DNA of 64,000 nucleotides from Enterobacter sp. BIGb0383 (GCF_003751845.1 NZ_RJKQ01000002.1:1116001-1180000); one strand, 5' to 3'; counted from the stretch's first letter, positions 19,055-27,421 are shown. Numbers and translations: made by a program. Notes: a model not told the origin generated them from the sequence alone.

Positions 19055-19080
19055 GCCCCGCTTCGGCGGGGCTTTGTTCT
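19055..19080 (+). terminator. Intrinsic terminator/attenuator between btsT and yjiX
   Basis: GCCCCGC-TTCG-GCGGGGC (19055-19072) with a stable tetraloop and then TTTGTTCT. It lies in the 54-bp gap before yjiX, so yjiX-yjiA expression probably depends on readthrough. Confidence 0.8.
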
Positions 19081-19094
19081 TATCAGGATTGAAT

Positions 19095-19298
19095 ATGTTT
19101 GGTAATTTAGGCGAAGCTAAAAAATATCTCGGTCAGGCGGCAAAGATGCTGATTGGTATTCCGGACTACGACAACTATGTTGAGCATATGAAGACCAACC
19201 ATCCGGATAAGCCGTGTATGACCTATAACGAATTCTTCCGTGAGCGCCAGGAAGCGCGCTACGGCGGAGGTGGTGAAGGCGGCATACGCTGCTGTTAA
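19095..19298 (+). CDS. yjiX: Small CstA-associated protein YjiX (YbdD family)
   Basis: 67 residues from ATG 19095 ([19 protein letters not shown]), matching E. coli YjiX. Proteins of this YbdD/YjiX family are encoded directly after CstA-type transporters and are thought to be needed for transport. The conserved core is [18 protein letters not shown], and the C-terminus ends in a Gly-rich stretch with Cys-Cys. It follows the btsT terminator and precedes yjiA by 13 bp. Confidence 0.93.
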   Translation: MFGNLGEAKKYLGQAAKMLIGIPDYDNYVEHMKTNHPDKPCMTYNEFFRERQEARYGGGGEGGIRCC

Positions 19299-19311
19299 AA
19301 CGGAGAGACCC

Positions 19312-20268
19312 ATGACACCGATTTCAGTCACCCTACTTACCGGTTTCCTCGGCGCGGGCAAAACGACTCTGCTTCGCCATATTCTCAACGAAGAGCACGG
19401 CTACAAAATTGCCGTTATCGAAAACGAATTCGGTGAAGTTTCCGTCGACGACCAGCTGATTGGCGACCGCGCCACCCAGATCAAAACCCTGACCAACGGC
19501 TGTATCTGCTGTAGCCGCTCTAACGAGCTGGAAGATGCGCTGCTGGATCTGCTCGACAGCCTGGATCGTGGCGAGATTGAATTCGACCGTCTGGTGATCG
19601 AGTGCACCGGCATGGCCGATCCCGGTCCGATCATTCAGACCTTTTTCTCCCATGAGATCCTCTGCCAGCGCTACCTGCTCGATGGCGTGATTGCCCTCGT
19701 CGATGCCGTCCATGCCGATGAGCAGATGAACCAGTTCACCCTCGCCCAGTCGCAGGTTGGCTACGCGGATCGCATTCTGCTGAGTAAAACCGACGTCGCG
19801 GGTGACAGTGAGAAACTGCGTGAACGTCTGGCGCGGATCAACGCCCGTGCGCCGCTCTATACGGTAAACCATGGGGACATCGATCTGGCCCTGCTGTTTA
19901 ATACCAACGGGTTTATGCTGGAAGAGAACGTGCTCCCGGCCAAACCGCGTTTCCACTTTATGGCCGACAAGCAGAACGACATCACCTCCATCGTACTGCA
20001 GCTCGACTACCCGGTTGATATCAGCGACGTGTCACGGGTGATGGAAAACCTGCTGCTGGAATCCGCCGAGAAGCTGCTGCGCTATAAAGGGATGCTGTGG
20101 ATCGACGGTGAACCGAACCGCCTGCTGTTCCAGGGCGTGCAGCGCCTCTACAGCGCCGACTGGGACCGCCCGTGGGGCGATGAAGCGCCGCACAGCACCC
20201 TGGTGTTTATCGGGGTTCAGCTGCCGGAAGAAGAGATTCGGGCGGCGTTTGCGGGGCTGAAGAAGTAA
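19312..20268 (+). CDS. yjiA: COG0523-family metal-binding GTPase YjiA
   Basis: 318 residues from ATG 19312, the same length as E. coli YjiA. G3E-class P-loop GTPase: Walker A GFLGAGKTT (11-19), the metal-binding CxCC motif at Cys64/66/67 (NGCICC), a GTPase motif SKTD, and a C-terminal CobW domain. The family members are metal chaperones; YjiA binds Zn, Ni or Co in vitro. Co-linear with btsT-yjiX as in E. coli. Marks the left border of the variable region. Confidence 0.95.
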   Translation: MTPISVTLLTGFLGAGKTTLLRHILNEEHGYKIAVIENEFGEVSVDDQLIGDRATQIKTLTNGCICCSRSNELEDALLDLLDSLDRGEIEFDRLVIECTGMADPGPIIQTFFSHEILCQRYLLDGVIALVDAVHADEQMNQFTLAQSQVGYADRILLSKTDVAGDSEKLRERLARINARAPLYTVNHGDIDLALLFNTNGFMLEENVLPAKPRFHFMADKQNDITSIVLQLDYPVDISDVSRVMENLLLESAEKLLRYKGMLWIDGEPNRLLFQGVQRLYSADWDRPWGDEAPHSTLVFIGVQLPEEEIRAAFAGLKK

Positions 20269-20303
20269 CGCATGTTAAGTCAGGGCTGCGCAGGGCGGCC
20301 CGG

Positions 20304-20636
20304 CTATTTTTTGCTGAGATCGCGCAGCATCGCCTCACGCAGAATCGCATTCAGGCGCGTCTGATATCCTTTGCCCGGCTGTTTTAACCATGCCATAACG
20401 TCTGCGTCGATACGCACCGAAGCCTGGGTTTTGAGCGGGCGATAAAATTTACCGCGCACCGCCCCGGACCACTGCTCATCGCCTGTGCCAGGAATATCAC
20501 TGTAATCAATTTCTTCATCCGGCTTGTTGGCCAGGGCGTTAAGTTCAGCCTCCCGTTCCGGACGGAGCACGGCAGCTTCACCGCGTTTATGTTTAACGTT
20601 GCTCATACCGTTTCTCTTTTTTTGTCCGCCTTGCAT
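20304..20636 (-). CDS. BrnA-type antitoxin, orphan
   Basis: 110 residues from ATG 20636 (MQGGQKKRNG), which has a strong ribosome site (AGGGAGGGCC); ATG 20606 (MSNVKHKRGE) is an alternative giving 100 residues. The C-terminus is a ribbon-helix-helix DNA-binding fold of the BrnA kind (ASVRIDADVMAWLKQPGKGYQTRLNAILREAM). BrnA normally follows the RNase toxin BrnT in one operon and represses it. No BrnT-like frame is present on either side, so this is a solitary antitoxin. An A/T palindrome (20653-20666) lies just upstream and could be its operator. Confidence 0.75.
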   Translation of the reverse strand: MQGGQKKRNGMSNVKHKRGEAAVLRPEREAELNALANKPDEEIDYSDIPGTGDEQWSGAVRGKFYRPLKTQASVRIDADVMAWLKQPGKGYQTRLNAILREAMLRDLSKK

Positions 20637-20652
20637 GCTCTGGCCCTCCCTG

Positions 20653-20666
20653 TTTGTATATACAAA
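20653..20666. promoter_or_regulatory. Palindrome in the brnA promoter
   Basis: TTTGTATATACAAA, a perfect 14-bp palindrome, with a second GTATATTC half site 10 bp further upstream (20671-20678). It overlaps the likely -10 region of the BrnA-type gene. Ribbon-helix-helix antitoxins usually autorepress at such sites. Confidence 0.5.
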
Positions 20667-20831
20667 AAAGAATATACAATTCATCTGAGGACGTCATTAA
20701 GCGTGAGTGGTGTGGTATCGAAAATGGAAGGCAAATTCAGAGACGGATGCAACGGGAGCAGGCGTTTGCAGGATAAGTGGAAAAAGATGTCAGCCTCCCC
20801 GGCAACACAGGGTTACCGGGGAATCAGAGAA

Positions 20832-22202
20832 TTATTCCCGCACCACCACCAGTTTCTGGTTCACAAACTCTTTGATCCCCAGATCCGACAGCTCGCGGCC
20901 GTAGCCGGAACGTTTCACGCCGCCAAATGGTAGCTCGGCTGCGGTATCGGTCAGCCAGTTGATATAGACCATCCCGGTTTCGATCCGCGAGGCCATTTTT
21001 TTGGCACGTTCAATATCCTGACTGAATATCGCCCCGCCCAGGCCGTAGTGGGAGTCGTTAGCCAGACGTACCGCCTCGTCATCATCGTTAACCACGTAGA
21101 CCTGCGCCACCGGACCGAAGAACTCTTCAAAGTACGCCGGGTTCTCCCGCGAGATCCCGGTCAGGATCGTTGGCTCAAAGAAGTTACCTTCCCGCGAGAC
21201 GGGCTTGCCGCCAAGATGCAGCTTCGCGCCCTTTTTCACCGCCTCGTTGACCTGATTCGTCAGGGTTTCCAGCGCATCCTTCGAGGAGAGCGGCCCCAGG
21301 GTGGTGCTCTCATCCAGCGGATCGCCGATTTTCACCTTGCGGAAGGCGTCGGTAAATTTCTCCAGGAACTGTCCGGCCACGCGCTGATGCACAATAAAGC
21401 GCTTCGCGGCGGTACAGACCTGTCCGGCGTTATTAAGGCGCGCCTCGACGCCCGTCTCCACGGCTTTCTCCAGATCGGCGTCATCCAGCACGACAAAAAC
21501 GTCATTGCCGCCCAGTTCGAGGGTCGATTTCTTAATGTGTTTCGCCGCCTGGGCGGCCACCACGCTCCCGGCTTTTTCAGACCCCGTCAGCGCCGCACCC
21601 TGAACGCGCGGGTCGGCGATAATATTCGCAACCTGATCCGAAGAGATAAACAGATTGGTCCAGGCACCTTCCGGCGCACCCGCTTCCCGCACCAGATGGG
21701 CGAAGGTTTCCGCGCAGTGCGGTACGATGCTGGCATGTTTCGCGATCACCGGATTACCGGCCGCCAGGTTTGGCGCCAGGACGCGCATCAACTGGTAGTA
21801 AGGGAAATTCCACGGCTCAACGGCCATGATCACGCCGATGGGATGATGCTCAACCCAGGCATTGCCCAGCTCGGTTTTGTAGGTCACCGGGGCCAGAAAA
21901 CGCGGGGCGTTATCGGCATAGTAGCGGGCGATTTGCGCGCAGAGTTTGACCTCACCCCGGCTCTGCTCGATAAGCTTACCCATCTCCTGGCTGGCAATCT
22001 TCGCCAGCTCCTCTGACCGGCTATCGATGAGGTCCGCCAGTTTATGCAGCACCGGCAGTCGCTGGCCGAGATCCCCTTTTGCCCATTCGGAATGGTAGAG
22101 CGCATCGGCGGTTTTCAGCGCCGCCTCGACGTCTTTATCACTGTGAGCCGGATACTCTTTAATAAGTTGGTTATTGGCAGGATTCACCGTCTGGTAAGCC
22201 AT
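20832..22202 (-). CDS. NAD(P)-dependent succinate-semialdehyde dehydrogenase (aldehyde dehydrogenase family)
   Basis: 456 residues of the aldehyde dehydrogenase superfamily, closest in feel to the Sad/GabD short form. Cofactor and catalytic elements are present: Asn132 (EPWNFPYYQ), the TGSEKAG nucleotide loop, general base Glu229 (LELGGND), nucleophile Cys263 ([13 protein letters not shown]), and [15 protein letters not shown] near the end. It would oxidise succinate semialdehyde or a related aldehyde to the acid. It stands alone, with no gab/4-aminobutyrate genes adjacent. AAGGAGACAGTGAT precedes the ATG. Confidence 0.85.
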   Translation of the reverse strand: MAYQTVNPANNQLIKEYPAHSDKDVEAALKTADALYHSEWAKGDLGQRLPVLHKLADLIDSRSEELAKIASQEMGKLIEQSRGEVKLCAQIARYYADNAPRFLAPVTYKTELGNAWVEHHPIGVIMAVEPWNFPYYQLMRVLAPNLAAGNPVIAKHASIVPHCAETFAHLVREAGAPEGAWTNLFISSDQVANIIADPRVQGAALTGSEKAGSVVAAQAAKHIKKSTLELGGNDVFVVLDDADLEKAVETGVEARLNNAGQVCTAAKRFIVHQRVAGQFLEKFTDAFRKVKIGDPLDESTTLGPLSSKDALETLTNQVNEAVKKGAKLHLGGKPVSREGNFFEPTILTGISRENPAYFEEFFGPVAQVYVVNDDDEAVRLANDSHYGLGGAIFSQDIERAKKMASRIETGMVYINWLTDTAAELPFGGVKRSGYGRELSDLGIKEFVNQKLVVVRE

Positions 22203-22496
22203 ATCACTGTCTCCTTTTTGCCGTATATGCGGGTTAAAAATTTTGCTTAGGGTATTAAGAGTAGTAGAGACAGCTGGCTTTAAGCGTAAAGATGGGTATA
22301 TACGGAGGTTTCTGAATGTGTATGGACCAGACTGGGTGGAGAAACTGACCGGCCCCTCTTATTTCACCTGTATTTCTTTCATAAATAGACGCCAGACTCT
22401 GATAATTTACAACGTAATCGGATCCTTTCATCTCCGTACTACATCCCATAGAATGGATTTATCGAACGAGATGGCAACGTTAAAGGGAGTGATATC

Positions 22497-23420
22497 ATGG
22501 CAGCTGGACTAAAAATGTTTTATGCCCGCCATACCGGGAAGCAGAATAAAAAAATGCATATTTCTGAGATCGCGCCAGAAGATAAGGATTATTTGATCTG
22601 CCGCTATTGCGCGACCCGAATCGTCTGGGTTGATTCTTTTAAACGTCTGGGTAAAAACATCCCTGCCTATCTGCGCCTTTGGCCGAATACCGCCCATGAA
22701 CCGGGCTGCAAAAATACGATGAAATCGCTGGTCGATGCTCTTGTCGCGGAATCCACCAATATTGAGGATGCGCAGGAGGTTTTCGCAGAGGATAACGGGA
22801 ACTATGTTTTCCGAATGAATGTGCTTGTCGATGCCGTACGCGAGTTGAAATCGGCTCAAAAGGATCTTGATGAAGCCGCTGAAGACAGTGAAAAAGAGCG
22901 TAAGCGAACCCACTACCAGCGAACAGAGAAAAAGCTGACCGACTATTTTAATTCCGCTGCGGGAATCGCAAAGCTGCGCGCCAGAATAGAAGATAGTGAA
23001 GATAAAGAAGAGCTTAGCAAGCTAGTCACCATCATGTTTAATAAGAAAAAAGTGAGCTGGAATGATTTTTTCTTTGATGAAAATCGCTATCCCACGCTTT
23101 TCAAAAAAGCGTCGAAAATTGATTATCCCGTCGCGATTGCGCTCACCGTCGAAAAAGAAGAAACCCCTGTAGCCAACGGCGCTTTTTTCACGGCTAAAGG
23201 CGAAACCTGCAGGGTATCCAAAGAGGATGGTGAGAAAGATTTTTTCTGCCCGGAGCTACGTTCTCACACATCTGGAACGCTGCTGAAATTTAAAGCGAAG
23301 GAAGAGGTGATTGTTGTGGGCTGGCTGAACACGAAAGAGGCGCCCTGGAAACACGGCATCACGTATAAGAATATTATTTTCTGGATTGATAACAACAAAC
23401 AAATAACCCGAGTGGATTAG
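22497..23420 (+). CDS. Unrecognised protein with a CoiA-like zinc knuckle
   Basis: 307 residues, good ribosome site (AAAGGGAGTGATATC) before ATG 22497. I do not recognise the whole protein. The N-terminus (FYARHTG, MHISEI, then CRYC with Cys35/Cys38 and AHEPGC with His67/Cys71) resembles the N-terminal zinc-binding segment of competence-protein-CoiA-like and related predicted nucleases. Residues 100-190 are highly charged and probably helical (Lys/Glu-rich). The C-terminal 120 residues look like a beta-rich domain (PVAIALTVEKEE, KFKAKEEVIVVGWLN). No CoiA-type nuclease motif is evident. Base composition is more AT-rich than the flanks. It stands alone at a locus where other enterobacteria keep restriction genes, so a defence role is possible but unproven. 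Confidence 0.75.
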   Translation: MAAGLKMFYARHTGKQNKKMHISEIAPEDKDYLICRYCATRIVWVDSFKRLGKNIPAYLRLWPNTAHEPGCKNTMKSLVDALVAESTNIEDAQEVFAEDNGNYVFRMNVLVDAVRELKSAQKDLDEAAEDSEKERKRTHYQRTEKKLTDYFNSAAGIAKLRARIEDSEDKEELSKLVTIMFNKKKVSWNDFFFDENRYPTLFKKASKIDYPVAIALTVEKEETPVANGAFFTAKGETCRVSKEDGEKDFFCPELRSHTSGTLLKFKAKEEVIVVGWLNTKEAPWKHGITYKNIIFWIDNNKQITRVD

Positions 23421-23613
23421 GTGTAATATGAATGAATGTTAATAAACTCATTCGCTACATGACTTTATTACTCCACCTTTCCAATACATTTCTATTGGAT
23501 TTAATCGTTGTCACGGCTGGCACCTATTGTATTGTGGAATGCAGGGCTGCATTGTGCTGACCGTCAAAGCCCCGGAGCCAGAAGCCTCTGAAATGCTGCC
23601 GCCATTACGCCCG

Positions 23614-24030
23614 TTAGTCAAAAAAGACCATTCCCTGATAGGGTTTTTCCCGACATGCAGCCAGTCGCTGCGCCAGATTGCCGACGTGTGCTTCCAGCTT
23701 ATGTCCGTCCGGGTCAAGAAAATAGTAAGACAAGCCCTCGCTTTTATTTTCTTTCCAGCATGTTACGCCTTCCTGATCGAGCCTGGCGATAAACGCAGTC
23801 ACATCCTCCTGCGCGATGCTAAAGGCATAGTGGGTGTAGTCACTCTCCTGCGGTGACACAAAGTGCCGCGAGGCATCCACCGACAGGCAGCACCAGAGTT
23901 CACCGCAGGTCAAATACGCCCCATTATCCCAGCGCACATGCAGCTTTAGCCCCAGCAGTTGCTGATAAAAAACAATGCTGTGATCCAGCTTGCTCACCGC
24001 CAGCGTCAGATGATTCAGGTTTTTCAGCAT
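23614..24030 (-). CDS. fosA: FosA-family fosfomycin glutathione transferase
   Basis: 138 residues, vicinal-oxygen-chelate fold. Metal ligands expected for FosA are in place: His7 (LNHLTLAV), His67 (DYTHYAF) and Glu113 (HKLEAHVG); catalytic Thr9 is present, as are the K+-loop/fosfomycin residues [15 protein letters not shown]. FosA opens the fosfomycin epoxide with glutathione. One conserved position is unusual: KLEAHVG where relatives I recall have KLELHVG. It lies 39 bp downstream of a truncated XRE regulator on the same strand, whose promoter may drive it. Chromosomal fosA genes are common in Enterobacter and Klebsiella; the allele cannot be named from here. Confidence 0.9.
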   Translation of the reverse strand: MLKNLNHLTLAVSKLDHSIVFYQQLLGLKLHVRWDNGAYLTCGELWCCLSVDASRHFVSPQESDYTHYAFSIAQEDVTAFIARLDQEGVTCWKENKSEGLSYYFLDPDGHKLEAHVGNLAQRLAACREKPYQGMVFFD

Positions 24031-24069
24031 AGTGTTTTCCGGAGGGTTTCGGGCTATGGGCTTATCAAA

Positions 24070-24171
24070 TCAAATATTAAACGCCGGAGCCATACGTTCC
24101 TGTTCCAGCTGTGCCAGGATCTTTTGGTTACGAGGAAAAACAACGGCGCGGCGTTTTTCGATAGCAATCAT
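24070..24171 (-). pseudogene. Truncated N-terminus of an XRE (HipB-like) regulator
   Basis: A 33-codon frame: MIAIEKRRAVVFPRNQKILA, then QLEQERMAPAFNI and stop. The first 22 residues resemble the start of XRE/HipB-type antitoxin regulators as I recall them (…FPRNQKILAQLGE.. followed by a helix-turn-helix); the DNA-binding part is missing. An 11-bp inverted repeat that would suit its own operator is still intact around the start. I read this as the stump of a deleted regulator or toxin-antitoxin pair, now leading into fosA. It could instead be a small leader peptide. Confidence 0.5.
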
Positions 24172-24220
24172 GAACACTATTCTTACCAAAAAAAATAATT
24201 ATGGAAATTATAGTGTTCAT
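24170..24220. repeat. 11-bp inverted repeat around the stump's promoter
   Basis: ATGAACACTAT (24170-24180) and ATAGTGTTCAT (24210-24220) are exact inverted copies with a 29-bp AT-rich spacer (A-run and AATTATGGAAATT). Spacing of about 40 bp centre to centre is typical of operators bound by dimers flanking a core promoter. It overlaps the start codon of the XRE stump. Confidence 0.7.
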
Positions 24221-24244
24221 TTTTTCGAGGAGACAAAGTTTACG

Positions 24245-25288
24245 TCACTTTCTGCTGTCCTGGTTCACATTCGTCACATACGTTGGCAGATCCCAGGTTC
24301 CGCCGGCGCGAATAGAACGACACATCCCGGTCATGGCTTCCCGGCTCTGGATAAACGTTTTGCCGTCCCATACCCATTCTGCGGTAAACATGCAGTCCGC
24401 CAGCCCGCGACCTTTATGGCCCTGGGCAATCATGCCGTCGCTATATGACAGGCCCGATGTGGTGATAAGGTCAGCGTCTCCTGTTAACGCGCTGTCCATC
24501 ACCCAGTAGCCATACCCTTCGTTATACGCCGCCCGCCAGCAGAGCGTGGAGAGCAGAACGTGGCGATCATCGACGGGCGTCAGGAGGATGTCATTATCTC
24601 CTGGCTGGGCAAATTCCGACGGTGATGCGAGCAGCTCGCACTCCTCATCTTTGCGCTGTGCAGTAAGCAGTTTCGGCTTCACCACCGCCATTTCCGGGGT
24701 GGTGAGCGGCCGCATCTGGAGGTCGTTGACCTTTACTCGCTGGATCACCGGAGCATCAAGTGCCGGGAACACGCCGCTTTCAGGCCTGTGCCCCTGTTTA
24801 ATCAGCGCACCGGGAGAGTCAAGACGCCCCTGAGATGCATCCATCTTCAGGAAGATGGCGTTAGCCCCGCTGCCCGAGAGCACAAACGGCTTCTCACCGC
24901 CGGTAAACTCCACGCGGCCGCTGCCTTTCACCGCCGTGATCACTTTTCGCGTCTGGGCATCGGAGAGCTGCCAGCTTTCATCCTCCAGGGGTTTCAGCTC
25001 ACCAGCGGACTGACCGTCGACCCACATTGTTACCTTTGTCGGCGAAGTTCCAGCTTCTGCCAGTCGCACCTGCCCCGTAACCAGCGTATTCGGCCCGGCT
25101 TCACGCGTCAGCAGTACCGAGCCGCTGGCGTCGTCTTCGGTGCTGTAGCCCGCCGCACGGCAGGCCAGGGTATTGTCGCAGACGACTTCCCAGTCCTTAT
25201 GTTCGAAGGTCACGCCATATTCCTGCGCCAGCGCAGGGGCACTGAGTCCGGCAAGCAGCGCCAGGGCAGTGAAATAACCGTTTTTCAT
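24245..25288 (-). CDS. Periplasmic DUF1176 protein
   Basis: 347 residues with a signal peptide (MKNGYFTALALLAGLSAPALA-Q). The mature protein matches the DUF1176 family: an N-terminal EHKDWEVVCDNTLACRAAGY segment and a C-terminal AEWVWDGKTF...MTGMCRSIRAGGTWDLPTY. Six or more cysteines suggest disulfides. Function is not established; it is probably periplasmic. Single-gene unit, minus strand, followed by nothing co-directional within 70 bp except the XRE stump. Confidence 0.85.
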   Translation of the reverse strand: MKNGYFTALALLAGLSAPALAQEYGVTFEHKDWEVVCDNTLACRAAGYSTEDDASGSVLLTREAGPNTLVTGQVRLAEAGTSPTKVTMWVDGQSAGELKPLEDESWQLSDAQTRKVITAVKGSGRVEFTGGEKPFVLSGSGANAIFLKMDASQGRLDSPGALIKQGHRPESGVFPALDAPVIQRVKVNDLQMRPLTTPEMAVVKPKLLTAQRKDEECELLASPSEFAQPGDNDILLTPVDDRHVLLSTLCWRAAYNEGYGYWVMDSALTGDADLITTSGLSYSDGMIAQGHKGRGLADCMFTAEWVWDGKTFIQSREAMTGMCRSIRAGGTWDLPTYVTNVNQDSRK

Positions 25289-25400
25289 ACCATTGATCCC
25301 TTATGTCAGAGCCAACAGTGTGAAGAAGTCAGAGAAGGGAGGAAAGTGCTATTTCTGGCAGGAGGAGACCTTCCCCCGCGAGGGAGAAGGTCCGGGAGGA

Positions 25401-26009
25401 TTAGTCCAGGTTCAGCTCGCCGTAGGTTTTCACGACGCGGGAAACAATCCCGTAATCAATCGCTTCCTGCGTGTTCATCCAGTAGTTACGGTCGGTATCC
25501 TGCTTCACTTTCTCAACGGATTGGCCGGTAGCGTCGGCGATCAGGTGGTTCACGCGATCCAGCATACGGATAATTTCTCTGGCTTCGATTTCAATATCGC
25601 TGGCCTGACCGCGCACGCCGCCCAGCGGCTGATGGATCATAAAGCGCGTGTTCGGCAGCGCGTAGCGGTGCTCTTTTTTCGCCGCGAGGAAAATGGTGAT
25701 CCCGGCGCTGGCTACCCAACCGGTGCCGATAATGTGCACTTCCGGGGTGATAAACTTGATCATATCGTGGATGGTGTCCGCCGCTTCGACATGACCACCC
25801 TGACTGTTGATATAGATCTTAATCGGTGCGTCGCTGATCCCCTGCAGCAGCAGAAGCTGGGTCACGACCTTCTCGGTCAGCGCCTGGTTAATTTCACCGG
25901 AGATAATGATCGAGCGGGCATCCAGCAGCTTTTGCTGCATCAACTGGCTGGCGTTGGTGGCGTCCGCGCCCTTTTTATCGTCGTCTTCTTTGCTGGTGAT
26001 AAAGTGCAT
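25401..26009 (-). CDS. ClpP-like serine protease with altered triad
   Basis: 202 residues from ATG 26009 (MHFITSKEDDDKKG), preceded by ATGGAGACACACAG. ClpP fold: nucleophile Ser101 (GTGWVASAGITIFLA) and His126 (FMIHQPLGG) are present. At the third triad position E. coli ClpP has Asp in DTERDRF, whereas here the aligned DTDRNYW gives Asn175. Listeria ClpP1 also has Asn at this place and is active only with a partner ring. No propeptide of the E. coli type is evident. It is not the housekeeping clpP (no tig/clpX nearby). It may form mixed rings with ClpP or act with a different partner; no Clp ATPase gene is adjacent. Confidence 0.85.
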   Translation of the reverse strand: MHFITSKEDDDKKGADATNASQLMQQKLLDARSIIISGEINQALTEKVVTQLLLLQGISDAPIKIYINSQGGHVEAADTIHDMIKFITPEVHIIGTGWVASAGITIFLAAKKEHRYALPNTRFMIHQPLGGVRGQASDIEIEAREIIRMLDRVNHLIADATGQSVEKVKQDTDRNYWMNTQEAIDYGIVSRVVKTYGELNLD

Positions 26010-26114
26010 TCTGTGTGTCTCCATTCTGGTGATGGCGTTAAGCATAGCCCAGCGGGGTTAAAGCGGGAATAACAATATGTTATCGGCGCACGGAAAGGTG
26101 TCGTCACAGCTCAG

Positions 26115-26849
26115 TCATTTCTGTATCCGCGACCTCACACGTCGCTTGATAGAAATAATCGACCCCAGCGCAACGCATATCAGCATGATTCCAACGCCGG
26201 TGATAGCTTTGAAGGCCAGCCACTGAAACAGCACCAGCCCGGCGATCCCGCCGGTGAGGAATGAACCGATCGTGACGGTATGCGTCAGCAACTGACTTCT
26301 CTGGCCTTCGCTGTCGCGAGAAAAATCGCGACGCAGCATAGCCGCCAGCACAGAGGCAAATGCAATGCCTGCATCCGTCAGCGTCCCCGTGATATGCGTC
26401 GAACGAACCCGACCATTGGACAACTGAGATGACGTTGAATTGTGCACCCCCATCAGGAAACACAGTAACACGATGATTTCGCGGTTCGAGGTCGGCGAGT
26501 GGCTGTAGATTTCGTACAAAGAAATAGCGATTAACGCCAGGCCTTCGAGCATAAGCACCTGACAAAAAACAGTGCGAACGTTTTTTATCTGCCCCCAGAT
26601 AACGCTCAGTCGCGAGACAACCGATCCGAAGACAAAGGCGATAATGATGGTGCCAAAGAAAATGATACTGCGAATGTCGGTTGTGGAAACTTCGCTGGAC
26701 AACTGGGAGGTGTTTCCCGACATATGAGACGGGAAAAAACCAAAGGCACCAAGCGCCATGGCATTGAGGAGTCCGGCTGCGGTGGCGAGCCACAGGGCCA
26801 GTCTTCTGTCTTCGTCGTGTGACCGCGAACGCTTAAATTTTACCAGCAA
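26115..26849 (-). CDS. DUF1275 (YoaK-family) membrane protein
   Basis: 244 residues, about six membrane helices, DUF1275 family. Family pattern visible: AGLLNAMALGAFGFFPSHMS with GNTSQL, LLCFLMGVHNSTSSQL, and RSTHITGTLTDAG. Start is TTG at 26849 with GAGGGTTACA before it; no ATG fits upstream. Function unknown, transporter-like. Just downstream of the Rhs core relic, i.e. the left border of the Rhs region. Confidence 0.8.
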   Translation of the reverse strand: MLVKFKRSRSHDEDRRLALWLATAAGLLNAMALGAFGFFPSHMSGNTSQLSSEVSTTDIRSIIFFGTIIIAFVFGSVVSRLSVIWGQIKNVRTVFCQVLMLEGLALIAISLYEIYSHSPTSNREIIVLLCFLMGVHNSTSSQLSNGRVRSTHITGTLTDAGIAFASVLAAMLRRDFSRDSEGQRSQLLTHTVTIGSFLTGGIAGLVLFQWLAFKAITGVGIMLICVALGSIISIKRRVRSRIQK

Positions 26850-26945
26850 ATGTAACCCTCAGATAAATAAGACTGTGGGTTACATGATTACCCGCCTCAG
26901 CGCGTCAGAACATCAGATAAGGTTTAAGGGCTGGAGGTTTTCAAG

Positions 26946-27125
26946 CGGGAAACACACTCTCCATTGCGGTAGTGGCGAACTTCCGCTGACTGGTCGCCAT
27001 CCCACAGAAAACGCACCTCTTCGTCTCCGTGGTGTTTGCTGATACGGCGGCCAAAGCTGTCATAGCGATGCTGTCCGGGGTCTCCAGCTGTCGAAGCTGG
27101 TTGCGACAGTGTCAGACCAGGCCCC
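26946..27125 (-). pseudogene. Fragment of Rhs core
   Basis: About 180 bp nearly identical to the core of the intact rhs gene at 30005-30200 (shared block around GGTAGTGGCGAACTTCCGCT and ACGGCGGCCAAAGCTGTCAT). It has scattered substitutions and a net 13-bp deletion after GTCATAGCGAT, so it is out of frame. It has no start and no toxin tip of its own. It lies directly downstream of the DUF7660-like immunity gene on the minus strand, so it marks an old recombination point where an Rhs core once continued. Confidence 0.85.
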
Positions 27126-27135
27126 GGCGACTAAA

Positions 27136-27384
27136 TTACTCATAAACTCTGGCAGCCATCAATATATCGCCTAATACACTCCAGTTAACATCGTCAGGAT
27201 ATGGTTTGTTCATATTTTCATAGAAGCCCTCCATATCCTCCATCCATGAAGCCATTGCTTCCAAAAAAGATGGAAGATCATTGCTCTCCCATTTATTAGG
27301 GTTACTTTTTATTTCAGAAACCAAAGAATAAATCAACTTGATTAACTCATCTTTAGTGCTAGCAGAATTATAGCCTCTATCCAT
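27136..27384 (-). CDS. Probable immunity protein of the orphan Rhs tip (DUF7660-like)
   Basis: 82 residues, acidic, AT-rich codons. The pattern NDLPSFLEAMASWMEDMEGF ending LGDILMAARVYE looks like the DUF7660 family often placed after Rhs/contact-dependent toxin tips (recalled). It starts 37 bp after the end of the decayed toxin tip on the same strand, the normal position of an immunity gene. It appears intact although its toxin carries a stop codon; such genes can still protect against siblings that carry the live toxin (inference). Confidence 0.7.
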   Translation of the reverse strand: MDRGYNSASTKDELIKLIYSLVSEIKSNPNKWESNDLPSFLEAMASWMEDMEGFYENMNKPYPDDVNWSVLGDILMAARVYE

Positions 27385-27421
27385 TTCATCCGCCTATTAT
27401 TTACTTAATACCATTACCTAA

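Noticed and set aside
20637-20900. A hidden brnT toxin upstream of the BrnA-type gene
   Set aside because: I read both strands and found no frame with BrnT features; the DNA beyond is the end of the dehydrogenase gene.
22243-22512. Possible small gene upstream of the CoiA-like gene
   Set aside because: No ribosome site, low-complexity translation, overlaps the real start region.
24032-24448. Plus-strand frame across the XRE stump and DUF1176 gene
   Set aside because: Lies opposite two better-supported features and lacks a start signal.
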